Source: Antedon bifida (lineage: Eukaryota; Echinodermata; Crinoidea; Comatulida; Antedonidae). From it: a DNA stretch of 64,000 nt. The notes below the pieces were generated by a model that saw nothing but the letters and a program-made list of their open reading frames with translations, ran no database searches and had not been told where the DNA came from. Position 1 is the stretch's first letter. Each line of letters opens with the position of its first letter. The stretch is from NCBI GenBank assembly GCA_963402885.1, contig OY727094.1:23128501-23192500 (forward strand), written 5' to 3'. The position numbers were made by a program, and so were the translations under genes. This document shows positions 10,315-20,320 of the stretch, piece by piece.

Positions 10315-10396
10315 TGGCAGCGGTGGGATTCGAACCCACGCCATCGAAATGACTGGTGCCTTAAACCAGCGCCTTTGACCGCTCGGCCACGCTACC
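10315..10396 (-). tRNA. tRNA-Leu (AAG), D-arm variant
   Basis: CAAAGGC D-loop variant. Confidence 0.85.
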
Positions 10397-10489
10397 GTGA
10401 ATGTTCTTTCAATTATGGTTTCGGGTTTTTTTCATGATTTTATCATTCATAATATCTGTACGTTATGATATGAGCCGGTAAAAGAACAT

Positions 10490-10570
10490 TGGCAGCGGTG
10501 GGATTCAAGCCACGCCATCGAAATGACTGATACCTAAAACCAGCGCCTTGGACCACTCGGCCACGCTACC
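10490..10570 (-). pseudogene. tRNA-Leu (UAG) pseudogene, 81 nt
   Basis: T-arm-deleted lineage; copy of 6146. Confidence 0.75.
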
Positions 10571-10682
10571 TTGAATGTTGTCAACTCACATTTATTTAGA
10601 AAAACGGTTTCGGTATTTCTCATGAATTTTTTACATTATATCATTAATTTGTACGTTATGTAGTGAGCCGGTAAAAGAATAT

Positions 10683-10755
10683 TGGCAGCGGTGGGATTCG
10701 AACCCACGCCATCGAAATGACTGGTGCCTAAAACCAGCGCCTTAGCCACGCTTCC
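10683..10755 (-). pseudogene. tRNA-Leu (UAG) pseudogene, D-arm deletion
   Basis: Copy of the deleted unit at 6339. Confidence 0.8.
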
Positions 10756-10861
10756 TTGAATGTTGTCACATTTAGTTAGAAAAATGGTTTCGGTATTTCT
10801 CATGAATTTTTACAATATATCATTAATTTGTACGTTATGTGGTGAGCCGGTAAAAGAATAT

Positions 10862-10943
10862 TGGCAGCGGTGGGATTCGAACCCACGCCATCGAAATGAC
10901 TGGTGCCTAAAACCAGCGCCTTAGACCGCTCGGCCACGCTACC
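10862..10943 (-). tRNA. tRNA-Leu (UAG)
   Basis: Consensus copy, standard flanks. Confidence 0.94.
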
Positions 10944-11045
10944 TTGAATGTTGTCACATTTAGTTAGAAAAATGTTTTCGGTATTTCTCATGAATTTTTA
11001 CATTATATCATATGTACGTTATGTAATGAGCCGGTAAAAGAATAT

Positions 11046-11127
11046 TGGCAGCGGTGGGATTCCAACCCAGGCCATCGAAATGACTGGTGCCTTAAACCAG
11101 CGCCTTAGACCGCTCGGCTACGCTACC
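11046..11127 (-). pseudogene. tRNA-Leu (AAG), box B broken
   Basis: Copy of 6702 with the same GGTTGGAATCC box B. Confidence 0.65.
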
Positions 11128-11219
11128 GTGAATGTTCTTTCAATTATGGTTTCGGGTTTTTTCATGATTTTATCATTCATATTATTTGTACGTTATGATA
11201 TGAGCCGGTAAAAGAATAT

Positions 11220-11301
11220 TGGCAGCGGTGGGATTCGAACCCACGCCATCGAAATGACTGGTGCCTAAAACCAGCGCCTTAGACCGCTCGTCCACGCTAC
11301 C
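11220..11301 (-). tRNA. tRNA-Leu (UAG), box A variant
   Basis: TGGACGAG box A. Confidence 0.8.
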
Positions 11302-11403
11302 TTGAATGTTGTCACATTTAGTTAGAAAAATGTTTTCGGTATTTCTCATGAAATTTTACAATATATCATTTGTACGTTATGTAATGAGCCGGTAAAAGAA
11401 TAT

Positions 11404-11485
11404 TGGCAGCGGTGGGATTCGAACCCACGCCATCGAAATGACTGGTGCCTAAAACCAGCGCCTTAGACCGCTCGGCCACGCTACC
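11404..11485 (-). tRNA. tRNA-Leu (UAG)
   Basis: Consensus copy, standard flanks. Confidence 0.94.
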
Positions 11486-11587
11486 TTGAATGTTGTCAAA
11501 TTTAGTTAGAAAAATGGTTTCGGTATTTCTCATGAAATTTTACATTATATCATTTGTACGTTATGTAGTGAGCCGGTAAAAGAATAT

Positions 11588-11669
11588 TGGCAGCGGTGGG
11601 ATTCGAACCCACGCCATCGAAATAACTGGTGCCTTAAACTAGCGCCTTAGACCGCTCGGCCACGCTACC
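11588..11669 (-). tRNA. tRNA-Leu (AAG), anticodon-stem variant
   Basis: Stem CTAGT/ACCAG has an A-C mismatch. Confidence 0.78.
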
Positions 11670-11761
11670 GTGAATGTTCTTTCAATTATGGCTTCGTGTT
11701 TTCTCATGATTTTATCATTCATATTATTTGTACGTTATGATATGAGCCGGTAAAAGAATAT

Positions 11762-11843
11762 TGGCAGCGGTGGGATTCGAACCCACGCCATCGAAATGAC
11801 TGGTGCCTAAAACCAGCGCCTTAGACCACTCGGCCACGCTACC
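11762..11843 (-). tRNA. tRNA-Leu (UAG)
   Basis: One D-loop change (GAGTGG); box A still fits. Confidence 0.9.
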
Positions 11844-11951
11844 TTGAATGTTGTCACATTTAGTTAGAAAAATGGTTTCGGTATTTCACATGAATTTTTA
11901 CATTATATCATTTGTACGTTATGTAGGCCTAGTGGGCCGGTAAATAAATAT

Positions 11952-12033
11952 TAGCAGCGGTGGGATTCGAACCCACGCCATCGCAATGACTGGTGCCTTA
12001 AACCAGCGCCTTGGACCACTCGGCCACGCTACC
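11952..12033 (-). tRNA. tRNA-Leu (AAG)
   Basis: Variable-arm loop TGCG and D-loop changes; leader L, trailer N. Confidence 0.85.
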
Positions 12034-12145
12034 TTGAATGTTGTCAACCCACATTTATTTAGAAAAACGGTTTCGGTATTTCTCATGAATTTTTTACATT
12101 ATATCATTAATTTGTACGTTATGTAGTGAGCCGGTAAAAGAATAT

Positions 12146-12218
12146 TGGCAGCGGTGGGATTCGAACCCACGCCATCGAAATGACTGGTGCCTAAAACCAG
12201 CGCCTTAGCCACGCTTCC
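12146..12218 (-). pseudogene. tRNA-Leu (UAG) pseudogene, D-arm deletion
   Basis: Same deletion as 6339. Confidence 0.8.
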
Positions 12219-12324
12219 TTGAATGTTGTCACATTTAGTTAGAAAAATGGTTTCGGTATTTCTCATGAATTTTTACAATATATCATTAATTTGTACGTTA
12301 TGTGGTGAGCCGGTAAAAGAATAT

Positions 12325-12406
12325 TGGCAGCGGTGGGATTCGAACCCACGCCATCAAAATGACTGGTGCCTAAAACCAGCGCCTTAGACCGCTCGGCCAC
12401 GCTACC
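12325..12406 (-). tRNA. tRNA-Leu (UAG)
   Basis: Variable-arm loop TTTG. Confidence 0.9.
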
Positions 12407-12508
12407 TTGAATGTTGTCACATTTAGTTAGAAAAATGGTTTCGGTATTTCTCATGAAATTTTACATTATATCATTTGTACGTTATGTAGTGAGCCGGTAA
12501 AAGAATAT

Positions 12509-12590
12509 TGGCAGCGGTGGGATTCGAACCCACGCCATCGAAATGACTGGTGCCTTAAACAAGCGCCTTAGACCGCTCGGTCACGCTACC
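12509..12590 (-). tRNA. tRNA-Leu (AAG), anticodon-stem variant
   Basis: Stem CTTGT/ACCAG has a mismatch; box A reads TGACCGAG. Confidence 0.75.
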
Positions 12591-12682
12591 GTGAATGTTC
12601 TTTCAATTATGGCTTCGTGTTGTCTCATGATTTTATCATTCATATTATTTGTACGTTATGATATGAGCCGGTAAAAGAATAT

Positions 12683-12764
12683 TGGCAGCGGTGGGATTCG
12701 AACCCACGCCATCGAAATGACTGGTGCCTAAAACCAGCGCCTTAGACCGCTCGGCCACGCTACC
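12683..12764 (-). tRNA. tRNA-Leu (UAG)
   Basis: Consensus copy, standard flanks. Confidence 0.94.
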
Positions 12765-12872
12765 TTGAATGTTGTCACATTTAGTTAGAAAAATGGTTTC
12801 GGTATTTCACATGAATTTTTACATTATATCATTTGTACGTTATGTAGGCCTAGTGGGCCGGTAAATAAATAT

Positions 12873-12954
12873 TAGCAGCGGTGGGATTCGAACCCACGCC
12901 ATCGAAATGACTGGTGCCTTAAACCAGTGCCTTAGACCGCTCGGCCACGCTACC
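12873..12954 (-). tRNA. tRNA-Leu (AAG)
   Basis: One change before the anticodon stem; leader L, trailer N. Confidence 0.88.
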
Positions 12955-13056
12955 TTGAATGTTGTCAAATTTAGTTAGAAAAATGGTTTCGGTATTTCTC
13001 ATGAAATTTTACATTATATCATTTGTACGTTATGTAATGAGCCGGTAAAAGAATAT

Positions 13057-13138
13057 TGGCAGCGGTGGGATTCGAACCCACGCCATCGAAATGACTGGTG
13101 CCTTAAACCAGCGCATTTGACCGCTCGGCCACGCTACC
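13057..13138 (-). tRNA. tRNA-Leu (AAG), D-arm variant
   Basis: CAAATGC variant. Confidence 0.8.
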
Positions 13139-13231
13139 GTGAATGTTCTTTCAATTATGGTTTCGGGTTTTTTTCATGATTTTATCATTCATAATATCTG
13201 TACGTTATGATATGAGCCGGTAAAAGAACAT

Positions 13232-13313
13232 TGGCAGCGGTGGGATTCGAACCCACGCCATCGAAATGACTGGTGCCTAAAACCAGCGCCTTAGACCGCT
13301 CGTCCACGCTACC
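13232..13313 (-). tRNA. tRNA-Leu (UAG), box A variant
   Basis: TGGACGAG box A; starts the 727-bp repeat. Confidence 0.8.
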
Positions 13314-13415
13314 TTGAATGTTGTCACATTTAGTTAGAAAAATGTTTTCGGTATTTCTCATGAAATTTTACAATATATCATTTGTACGTTATGTAATGAG
13401 CCGGTAAAAGAATAT

Positions 13416-13497
13416 TGGCAGCGGTGGGATTCGAACCCACGCCATCGAAATGACTGGTGCCTAAAACCAGCGCCTTAGACCGCTCGGCCACGCTACC
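13416..13497 (-). tRNA. tRNA-Leu (UAG)
   Basis: Consensus copy, standard flanks. Confidence 0.94.
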
Positions 13498-13594
13498 TTG
13501 AATGTTGTCAAATTTAGTTAGAAAAATGGTTTCGGTATTTCTCATGAAATTTTACAATATTTGTACGTTATGTAATGAGCCGGTAAAAGAATAT

Positions 13595-13676
13595 TGGCAG
13601 CGGTGGGATTCGAACCCACGCCATCGAAATGACTGGTGCCTTAAACCAGCGCATTTGACCGCTCGGCCACGCTACC
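13595..13676 (-). tRNA. tRNA-Leu (AAG), D-arm variant
   Basis: CAAATGC variant. Confidence 0.8.
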
Positions 13677-13768
13677 GTGAATGTTCTTTCAATTATGGCT
13701 TCGTGTTTTCTCATGATTTTATCATTCATATTATTTGTACGTTATGATATGAGCCGGTAAAAGAATAT

Positions 13769-13850
13769 TGGCAGCGGTGGGATTCGAACCCACGCCATCG
13801 AAATGACTGGTGCCTAAAACCAGCGCCTTAGACCGCTCGGCCACGCTACC
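13769..13850 (-). tRNA. tRNA-Leu (UAG)
   Basis: Consensus copy, standard flanks. Confidence 0.94.
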
Positions 13851-13958
13851 TTGAATGTTGTCACATTTAGTTAGAAAAATGGTTTCGGTATTTCACATGA
13901 ATTTTTACATTATATCATTTGTACGTTATGTAGGCCTAGTGGGCCGGTAAATAAATAT

Positions 13959-14040
13959 TAGCAGCGGTGGGATTCGAACCCACGCCATCGAAATGACTGG
14001 TGCCTAAAACCAGCGCCTTAGACCGCTCGTCCACGCTACC
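13959..14040 (-). tRNA. tRNA-Leu (UAG), box A variant
   Basis: A UAG body on trailer N, with TGGACGAG box A; starts the 1,248-bp repeat. Confidence 0.8.
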
Positions 14041-14142
14041 TTGAATGTTGTCACATTTAGTTAGAAAAATGTTTTCGGTATTTCTCATGAAATTTTACAA
14101 TATATCATTTGTACGTTATGTAATGAGCCGGTAAAAGAATAT

Positions 14143-14224
14143 TGGCAGCGGTGGGATTCGAACCCACGCCATCGAAATGACTGGTGCCTAAAACCAGCGC
14201 CTTAGACCGCTCGGCCACGCTACC
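14143..14224 (-). tRNA. tRNA-Leu (UAG)
   Basis: Consensus copy, standard flanks. Confidence 0.94.
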
Positions 14225-14321
14225 TTGAATGTTGTCAAATTTAGTTAGAAAAATGGTTTCGGTATTTCTCATGAAATTTTACAATATTTGTACGTTATGT
14301 AATGAGCCGGTAAAAGAATAT

Positions 14322-14403
14322 TGGCAGCGGTGGGATTCGAACCCACGCCATCGAAATGACTGGTGCCTTAAACCAGCGCATTTGACCGCTCGGCCACGCT
14401 ACC
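14322..14403 (-). tRNA. tRNA-Leu (AAG), D-arm variant
   Basis: CAAATGC variant. Confidence 0.8.
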
Positions 14404-14495
14404 GTGAATGTTCTTTCAATTATGGCTTCGTGTTTTCTCATGATTTTATCATTCATATTATTTGTACGTTATGATATGAGCCGGTAAAAGAATAT

Positions 14496-14568
14496 TGGCA
14501 GCGGTGGGATTCGAACCCACGCCATCGAAATGACTGGCGCCTAAAACCAGCGCCTTAGCCACGCTTCC
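14496..14568 (-). pseudogene. tRNA-Leu (UAG) pseudogene, D-arm deletion
   Basis: D-arm deletion lineage, plus an anticodon-stem change. Confidence 0.8.
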
Positions 14569-14674
14569 TTGAATGTTGTCACATTTAGGTAGAAAAATGG
14601 TTTCGGTATTTCTCATGAATTTTTACAATATATCATTAATTTGTACGTTATGTGGTGAGCCGGTAAAAGAATAT

Positions 14675-14756
14675 TGGCAGCGGTGGGATTCGAACCCACG
14701 CCATCGAAATGACTGGTGCCTAAAACCAGCGCCTTAGACCGCTCGGCCACGCTACC
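14675..14756 (-). tRNA. tRNA-Leu (UAG)
   Basis: Consensus copy, standard flanks. Confidence 0.94.
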
Positions 14757-14858
14757 TTGAATGTTGTCACATTTAGTTAGAAAAATGTTTTCGGTATTTC
14801 TCATGAAATTTTACATTATATCATTTGTACGTTATGTAGTGAGCCGGTAAAAGAATAT

Positions 14859-14940
14859 TGGCAGCGGTGGGATTCGAACCCACGCCATCGAAATGACTGG
14901 TGCCTTAAACCAGCGCCTTAGACCGCTCGGTCACGCTACC
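14859..14940 (-). tRNA. tRNA-Leu (AAG), box A variant
   Basis: Box A reads TGACCGAG. Confidence 0.85.
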
Positions 14941-15032
14941 GTGAATGTTCTTTCAATTATGGCTTCGTGTTGTCTCATGATTTTATCATTCATATTATTT
15001 GTACGTTATGATATGAGCCGGTAAAAGAATAT

Positions 15033-15114
15033 TGGCAGCGGTGGGATTCGAACCCACGCCATCAAAATGACTGGTGCCTTAAACCAGCGCATTTGACCGC
15101 TCGGCCACGCTACC
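15033..15114 (-). tRNA. tRNA-Leu (AAG), D-arm variant
   Basis: CAAATGC variant, variable loop TTTG. Confidence 0.8.
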
Positions 15115-15206
15115 GTGAATGTTCTTTCAATTATGGCTTCGTGTTTTCTCATGATTTTATCATTCATATTATTTGTACGTTATGATATGAGCCGGTAAAA
15201 GAATAT

Positions 15207-15288
15207 TGGCAGCGGTGGGATTCGAACCCACGCCATCGAAATGACTGGTGCCTAAAACCAGCGCCTTAGACCGCTCGTCCACGCTACC
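15207..15288 (-). tRNA. tRNA-Leu (UAG), box A variant
   Basis: TGGACGAG box A; copy of 13959 but with trailer T. Confidence 0.8.
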
Positions 15289-15390
15289 TTGAATGTTGTC
15301 ACATTTAGTTAGAAAAATGTTTTCGGTATTTCTCATGAAATTTTACAATATATCATTTGTACGTTATGTAATGAGCCGGTAAAAGAATAT

Positions 15391-15472
15391 TGGCAGCGGT
15401 GGGATTCGAACCCACGCCATCGAAATGACTGGTGCCTAAAACCAGCGCCTTAGACCGCTCGGCCACGCTACC
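15391..15472 (-). tRNA. tRNA-Leu (UAG)
   Basis: Consensus copy, standard flanks. Confidence 0.94.
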
Positions 15473-15569
15473 TTGAATGTTGTCAAATTTAGTTAGAAAA
15501 ATGGTTTCGGTATTTCTCATGAAATTTTACAATATTTGTACGTTATGTAATGAGCCGGTAAAAGAATAT

Positions 15570-15651
15570 TGGCAGCGGTGGGATTCGAACCCACGCCATC
15601 GAAATGACTGGTGCCTTAAACCAGCGCATTTGACCGCTCGGCCACGCTACC
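15570..15651 (-). tRNA. tRNA-Leu (AAG), D-arm variant
   Basis: CAAATGC variant. Confidence 0.8.
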
Positions 15652-15743
15652 GTGAATGTTCTTTCAATTATGGCTTCGTGTTTTCTCATGATTTTATCAT
15701 TCATATTATTTGTACGTTATGATATGAGCCGGTAAAAGAATAT

Positions 15744-15816
15744 TGGCAGCGGTGGGATTCGAACCCACGCCATCGAAATGACTGGTGCCTAAAACCAGCG
15801 CCTTAGCCACGCTTCC
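15744..15816 (-). pseudogene. tRNA-Leu (UAG) pseudogene, D-arm deletion
   Basis: Copy of 14496 (offset 1,248). Confidence 0.8.
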
Positions 15817-15922
15817 TTGAATGTTGTCACATTTAGGTAGAAAAATGGTTTCGGTATTTCTCATGAATTTTTACAATATATCATTAATTTGTACGTTATG
15901 TGGTGAGCCGGTAAAAGAATAT

Positions 15923-16004
15923 TGGCAGCGGTGGGATTCGAACCCACGCCATCGAAATGACTGGTGCCTAAAACCAGCGCCTTAGACCGCTCGGCCACGC
16001 TACC
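15923..16004 (-). tRNA. tRNA-Leu (UAG)
   Basis: Consensus copy, standard flanks. Confidence 0.94.
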
Positions 16005-16106
16005 TTGAATGTTGTCACATTTAGTTAGAAAAATGTTTTCGGTATTTCTCATGAAATTTTACATTATATCATTTGTACGTTATGTAGTGAGCCGGTAAAA
16101 GAATAT

Positions 16107-16188
16107 TGGCAGCGGTGGGATTCGAACCCACGCCATCGAAATGACTGGTGCCTTAAACCAGCGCCTTAGACCGCGCGGTCACGCTACC
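16107..16188 (-). tRNA. tRNA-Leu (AAG), box A variant
   Basis: Box A reads TGACCGCGCGG: two changes. Confidence 0.78.
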
Positions 16189-16280
16189 GTGAATGTTCTT
16201 TCAATTATGGCTTCGTGTTGTCTCATGATTTTATCATTCATATTATTTGTACGTTATGATATGAGCCGGTAAAAGAATAT

Positions 16281-16362
16281 TGGCAGCGGTGGGATTCGAA
16301 CCCACGCCATCAAAATGACTGGTGCCTTAAACCAGCGCATTTGACCGCTCGGCCACGCTACC
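16281..16362 (-). tRNA. tRNA-Leu (AAG), D-arm variant
   Basis: CAAATGC variant, variable loop TTTG. Confidence 0.8.
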
Positions 16363-16454
16363 GTGAATGTTCTTTCAATTATGGCTTCGTGTTTTCTCAT
16401 GATTTTATCATTCATATTATTTGTACGTTATGATATGAGCCGGTAAAAGAATAT

Positions 16455-16536
16455 TGGCAGCGGTGGGATTCGAACCCACGCCATCGAAATGACTGGTGCC
16501 TAAAACCAGCGCCTTAGACCGCTCGTCCACGCTACC
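16455..16536 (-). tRNA. tRNA-Leu (UAG), box A variant
   Basis: TGGACGAG box A. Confidence 0.8.
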
Positions 16537-16638
16537 TTGAATGTTGTCACATTTAGTTAGAAAAATGTTTTCGGTATTTCTCATGAAATTTTACAATATA
16601 TCATTTGTACGTTATGTAATGAGCCGGTAAAAGAATAT

Positions 16639-16720
16639 TGGCAGCGGTGGGATTCGAACCCACGCCATCGAAATGACTGGTGCCTAAAACCAGCGCCTTA
16701 GACCGCTCGGCCACGCTACC
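16639..16720 (-). tRNA. tRNA-Leu (UAG)
   Basis: Consensus copy, standard flanks. Confidence 0.94.
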
Positions 16721-16817
16721 TTGAATGTTGTCAAATTTAGTTAGAAAAATGGTTTCGGTATTTCTCATGAAATTTTACAATATTTGTACGTTATGTAATG
16801 AGCCGGTAAAAGAATAT

Positions 16818-16899
16818 TGGCAGCGGTGGGATTCGAACCCACGCCATCGAAATGACTGGTGCCTTAAACCAGCGCATTTGACCGCTCGGCCACGCTACC
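16818..16899 (-). tRNA. tRNA-Leu (AAG), D-arm variant
   Basis: CAAATGC variant; last unit matching at offset 1,248. Confidence 0.8.
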
Positions 16900-16991
16900 G
16901 TGAATGTTCTTTCAATTATGGCTTCGTGTTTTCTCATGATTTTATCATTCATATTATTTGTACGTTATGATATGAGCCGGTAAAAGAATAT

Positions 16992-17073
16992 TGGCAGCGG
17001 TGGGATTCGAACCCACGCCATCGAAATGACTGGTGCCTTAAACCAGCGCCTTAGACCGCTCGGTCACGCTACC
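16992..17073 (-). tRNA. tRNA-Leu (AAG), box A variant
   Basis: TGACCGAG box A. Confidence 0.85.
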
Positions 17074-17165
17074 GTGAATGTTCTTTCAATTATGGCTTCG
17101 TGTTGTCTCATGATTTTATCATTCATATTATTTGTACGTTATGATATGAGCCGGTAAAAGAATAT

Positions 17166-17247
17166 TGGCAGCGGTGGGATTCGAACCCACGCCATCGAAA
17201 TTACTGGTGCCTAAAACCAGCGCCTTAGACCGCTCGGCCACGCTACC
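17166..17247 (-). tRNA. tRNA-Leu (UAG)
   Basis: One base change next to the variable arm. Confidence 0.9.
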
Positions 17248-17355
17248 TTGAATGTTGTCAAATTTAGTTAGAAAAATGGTTTCGGTATTTCACATGAATT
17301 TTTACATTATATCATTTGTACGTTATGTAGGCCTAGTGGGCCGGTAAATAAATAT

Positions 17356-17437
17356 TAGCAGCGGTGGGATTCGAACCCACGCCATCGAAATGACTGGTGC
17401 CTTAAACCAGCGCCTTAGACCGCTCGGCCACGCTACC
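17356..17437 (-). tRNA. tRNA-Leu (AAG)
   Basis: Leader L, trailer N. Confidence 0.9.
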
Positions 17438-17539
17438 TTGAATGTTGTCAAATTTAGTTAGAAAAATGTTTTCGGTATTTCTCATGAAATTTTACATTAT
17501 ATCATTTGTACGTTATGTAGTGAGCCGGTAAAAGAATAT

Positions 17540-17621
17540 TGGCAGCGGTGGGATTCGAACCCACGCCATCGAAATGACTGGTGCCTTAAACCAGCGCCTT
17601 AGACCGCTCGGTCACGCTACC
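17540..17621 (-). tRNA. tRNA-Leu (AAG), box A variant
   Basis: TGACCGAG box A. Confidence 0.85.
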
Positions 17622-17713
17622 GTGAATGTTCTTTCAATTATGGCTTCGTGTTGTCTCATGATTTTATCATTCATATTATTTGTACGTTATGATATGAGCC
17701 GGTAAAAGAATAT

Positions 17714-17795
17714 TGGCAGCGGTGGGATTCGAACCCACGCCATCGAAATGACTGGTGCCTAAAACCAGCGCCTTAGACCGCTCGGCCACGCTACC
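17714..17795 (-). tRNA. tRNA-Leu (UAG)
   Basis: Consensus copy, standard flanks. Confidence 0.94.
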
Positions 17796-17903
17796 TTGAA
17801 TGTTGTCAAATTTAGTTAGAAAAATGGTTTCGGTATTTCACATGAATTTTTACATTATATCATTTGTACGTTATGTAGGCCTAGTGGGCCGGTAAATAAA
17901 TAT

Positions 17904-17985
17904 TAGCAGCGGTGGGATTCGAACCCACGCCATCGAAATGACTGGTGCCTTAAACCAGCGCCTTAGACCGCTCGGCCACGCTACC
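17904..17985 (-). tRNA. tRNA-Leu (AAG)
   Basis: Leader L, trailer N. Confidence 0.9.
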
Positions 17986-18082
17986 TTGAATGTTGTCAAA
18001 TTTAGTTAGAAAAATGGTTTCGGTATTTCTCATGAAATTTTACAATATTTGTACGTTATGTAATGAGCCGGTAAAAGAATAT

Positions 18083-18164
18083 TGGCAGCGGTGGGATTCG
18101 AACCCACGCCATCGAAATGACTGGTGCCTTAAACCAGCGCATTTGACCGCTCGGCCACGCTACC
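18083..18164 (-). tRNA. tRNA-Leu (AAG), D-arm variant
   Basis: CAAATGC variant. Confidence 0.8.
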
Positions 18165-18257
18165 GTGAATGTTCTTTCAATTATGGTTTCGGGTTTTTTT
18201 CATGATTTTATCATTCATAATATCTGTACGTTATGATATGAGCCGGTAAAAGAACAT

Positions 18258-18339
18258 TGGCAGCGGTGGGATTCGAACCCACGCCATCGAAATGACTGGT
18301 GCCTAAAACCAGCGCCTTAGACCGCTCGTCCACGCTACC
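18258..18339 (-). tRNA. tRNA-Leu (UAG), box A variant
   Basis: TGGACGAG box A. Confidence 0.8.
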
Positions 18340-18441
18340 TTGAATGTTGTCAAATTTAGTTAGAAAAATGGTTTCGGTATTTCTCATGAAATTTTACAAT
18401 ATATCATTTGTACGTTATGTAATGAGCCGGTAAAAGAATAT

Positions 18442-18523
18442 TGGCAGCGGTGGGATTCGAACCCACGCCATCGAAATGACTGGTGCCTAAAACCAGCGTC
18501 TTAGACCGCTCAGCCACGCTACA
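18442..18523 (-). tRNA. tRNA-Leu (UAG), acceptor variant
   Basis: First base G to T breaks acceptor pair 1; box A TGGCTGAG. Confidence 0.78.
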
Positions 18524-18625
18524 TTGAATGTTGTCAAATTTAGTTAGAAAAATGGTTTCGGTATTTCTCATGAAATTTTACATTATATCATTTGTACGTT
18601 ATGTAGTGAGCCGGTAAAAGAATAT

Positions 18626-18707
18626 TGGCAGCGGTGGGATTCGAACCCACGCCATCGAAATGACTGGTGCCTAAAACCAGCGCCTTAGACCGCTCGGCCA
18701 CGCTACC
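18626..18707 (-). tRNA. tRNA-Leu (UAG)
   Basis: Consensus; followed by a spacer-spacer fusion near 18,810 where a whole tRNA has been lost. Confidence 0.93.
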
Positions 18708-18855
18708 TTGAATGTTGTCACATTTAGTTAGAAAAATGGTTTCGGTATTTCACATGAATTTTTACATTATATCATTTGTACGTTATGTAGGCCTAGTGGG
18801 CCGGTAAATAAAATATATCATTTGTACGTTATGTAATGAGCCGGTAAAAGAATAT

Positions 18856-18936
18856 TGGCAGCGGTGGGATTCAAGCCACGCCATCGAAATGACTGATGCC
18901 TAAAACCAGCGCCTTAGACCGCTCGGCCACGCTACC
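18856..18936 (-). pseudogene. tRNA-Leu (UAG) pseudogene, 81 nt
   Basis: One-base T-arm deletion; other arms intact. Confidence 0.7.
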
Positions 18937-19048
18937 TTAAATGTTGTCGACTCACATTTATTTAGAAAAACGGTTTCGGTATTTCTCATGAATTTTTTAC
19001 ATTATATCATTAATTTGTACGTTATGTAATGAGCCGGTAAAAGAATAT

Positions 19049-19130
19049 TGGCAGCGGCGGGATTCGAACCCACGCCATCGAAATGACTGGTGCCTAAAAC
19101 CAGCGCCTTAGACCGCTCGGCCACGCTACC
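19049..19130 (-). tRNA. tRNA-Leu (UAG)
   Basis: One T-stem change (CCCGC); leader L variant. Confidence 0.88.
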
Positions 19131-19232
19131 TTGAATTTCGTCACTTTTAGTTAGAAAAATGGTTTTGGTATTTCTCATGAATTTTTACATTATATCATTT
19201 GTACGTTATGTAATGAGCCGGTAAAAGAATAT

Positions 19233-19314
19233 TGGCAGTGGTGGGATTCGAACCCACGCCATCAAAATGACTGGTGCCTAAAACCAGCGCCTTAGACCAC
19301 TCGGCCACGCTACC
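19233..19314 (-). tRNA. tRNA-Leu (UAG)
   Basis: Acceptor/T-arm border change and variable loop TTTG. Confidence 0.85.
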
Positions 19315-19411
19315 TTGAATGTTGTCAAATTTAGTTAGAAAAATGGTTTCGGTATTTCTCATGAAATTTTACAATATTTGTACGTTATGTAATGAGCCGG
19401 TAAAAGAATAT

Positions 19412-19493
19412 TGGCAGCGGTGGGATTCGAACCCACGCCATCGAAATGACTGGTGCCTTAAACCAGCGCCTTAGACCGCTCGGCCACGCTACC
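19412..19493 (-). tRNA. tRNA-Leu (AAG)
   Basis: Consensus body on leader L. Confidence 0.93.
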
Positions 19494-19589
19494 TTGAATG
19501 TTGTCACATTTAGTTAGAAAAATGGTTTCGGTATTTTACAATATATCATTTGTACGCTATGTAGGCCTAGTGAGCCGGTAAAAGAATTT

Positions 19590-19671
19590 TGGCAGCGGTG
19601 GGATTCGAACCCACGCCATCGAAATGACTGGTGCCTAAAACCAGCGGCTTAGACCGCTCGGCCACGCTACC
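19590..19671 (-). tRNA. tRNA-Leu (UAG)
   Basis: One change next to the D stem (AAGCC); starts the 1,277-bp repeat. Confidence 0.87.
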
Positions 19672-19773
19672 TTGAATGTTGTCACATTTAGTTAGAAAAA
19701 TGGTTTTGGTATTTCTCATGAATTTTTACATTATATCATTTGTACGTTATGTAATGAACCGGTAAAAGAATAT

Positions 19774-19855
19774 TGGCAGCGGTGGGATTCGAACCCACGC
19801 CATCGAAATGACTGGTGCCTAAAACCAGCGCCTTAGACCGCTCGGCCACGCTACC
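19774..19855 (-). tRNA. tRNA-Leu (UAG)
   Basis: Consensus tRNA. Confidence 0.93.
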
Positions 19856-19958
19856 TTGAATGTTGTCACATTTACTTAGAAAATCTTTTTTCGGTATTTC
19901 TCATGAATTTTTAGATTATATCATTTGTACGTTATGTAATGAGCCCGTAAAAGAATAT

Positions 19959-20040
19959 TGGCAGCGGTGGGATTCCAACTCAGGCCATCGAAATGACTGG
20001 TGCCTTAAACCAGCGCCTTAGACCGCTCGGCTACGCTACC
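19959..20040 (-). pseudogene. tRNA-Leu (AAG), box B broken
   Basis: Box B reads AGTTGGAATCC. Confidence 0.65.
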
Positions 20041-20132
20041 GCGAATGTTCTTTCAATTATGGTTTCGGGTTTTTTCATGATTTTATCATTCATATTATTT
20101 GTACGTTATGATATGAGCCGGTAAAAGAATAT

Positions 20133-20214
20133 TGGCATCGGTGGGATTCGAACCCACGCCATCGAAATGACTGGTGCCTAAAACCAGCGCCTTAGACCGC
20201 TCGGCCACGCTACC
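20133..20214 (-). tRNA. tRNA-Leu (UAG), acceptor variant
   Basis: Acceptor 3' strand CGATGCC: one mismatch. Confidence 0.82.
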
Positions 20215-20320
20215 TTGAATGTTGTCACATTTATTTAGAAAAACGGTTTCGGTGTTTCTCATGAATTTTTACATTATATCATTAATTTGTACGTTATGTG
20301 GTGAGCCGGTAAAAGAAAAT

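Noticed and set aside
1513-18205. Recurrent 71-81-residue + strand open frames (EYWQRWDSNPRHRNDW...)
   Set aside because: They are translations of antisense tRNA-Leu genes plus spacer; the protein pattern follows tRNA conservation, not coding constraint.
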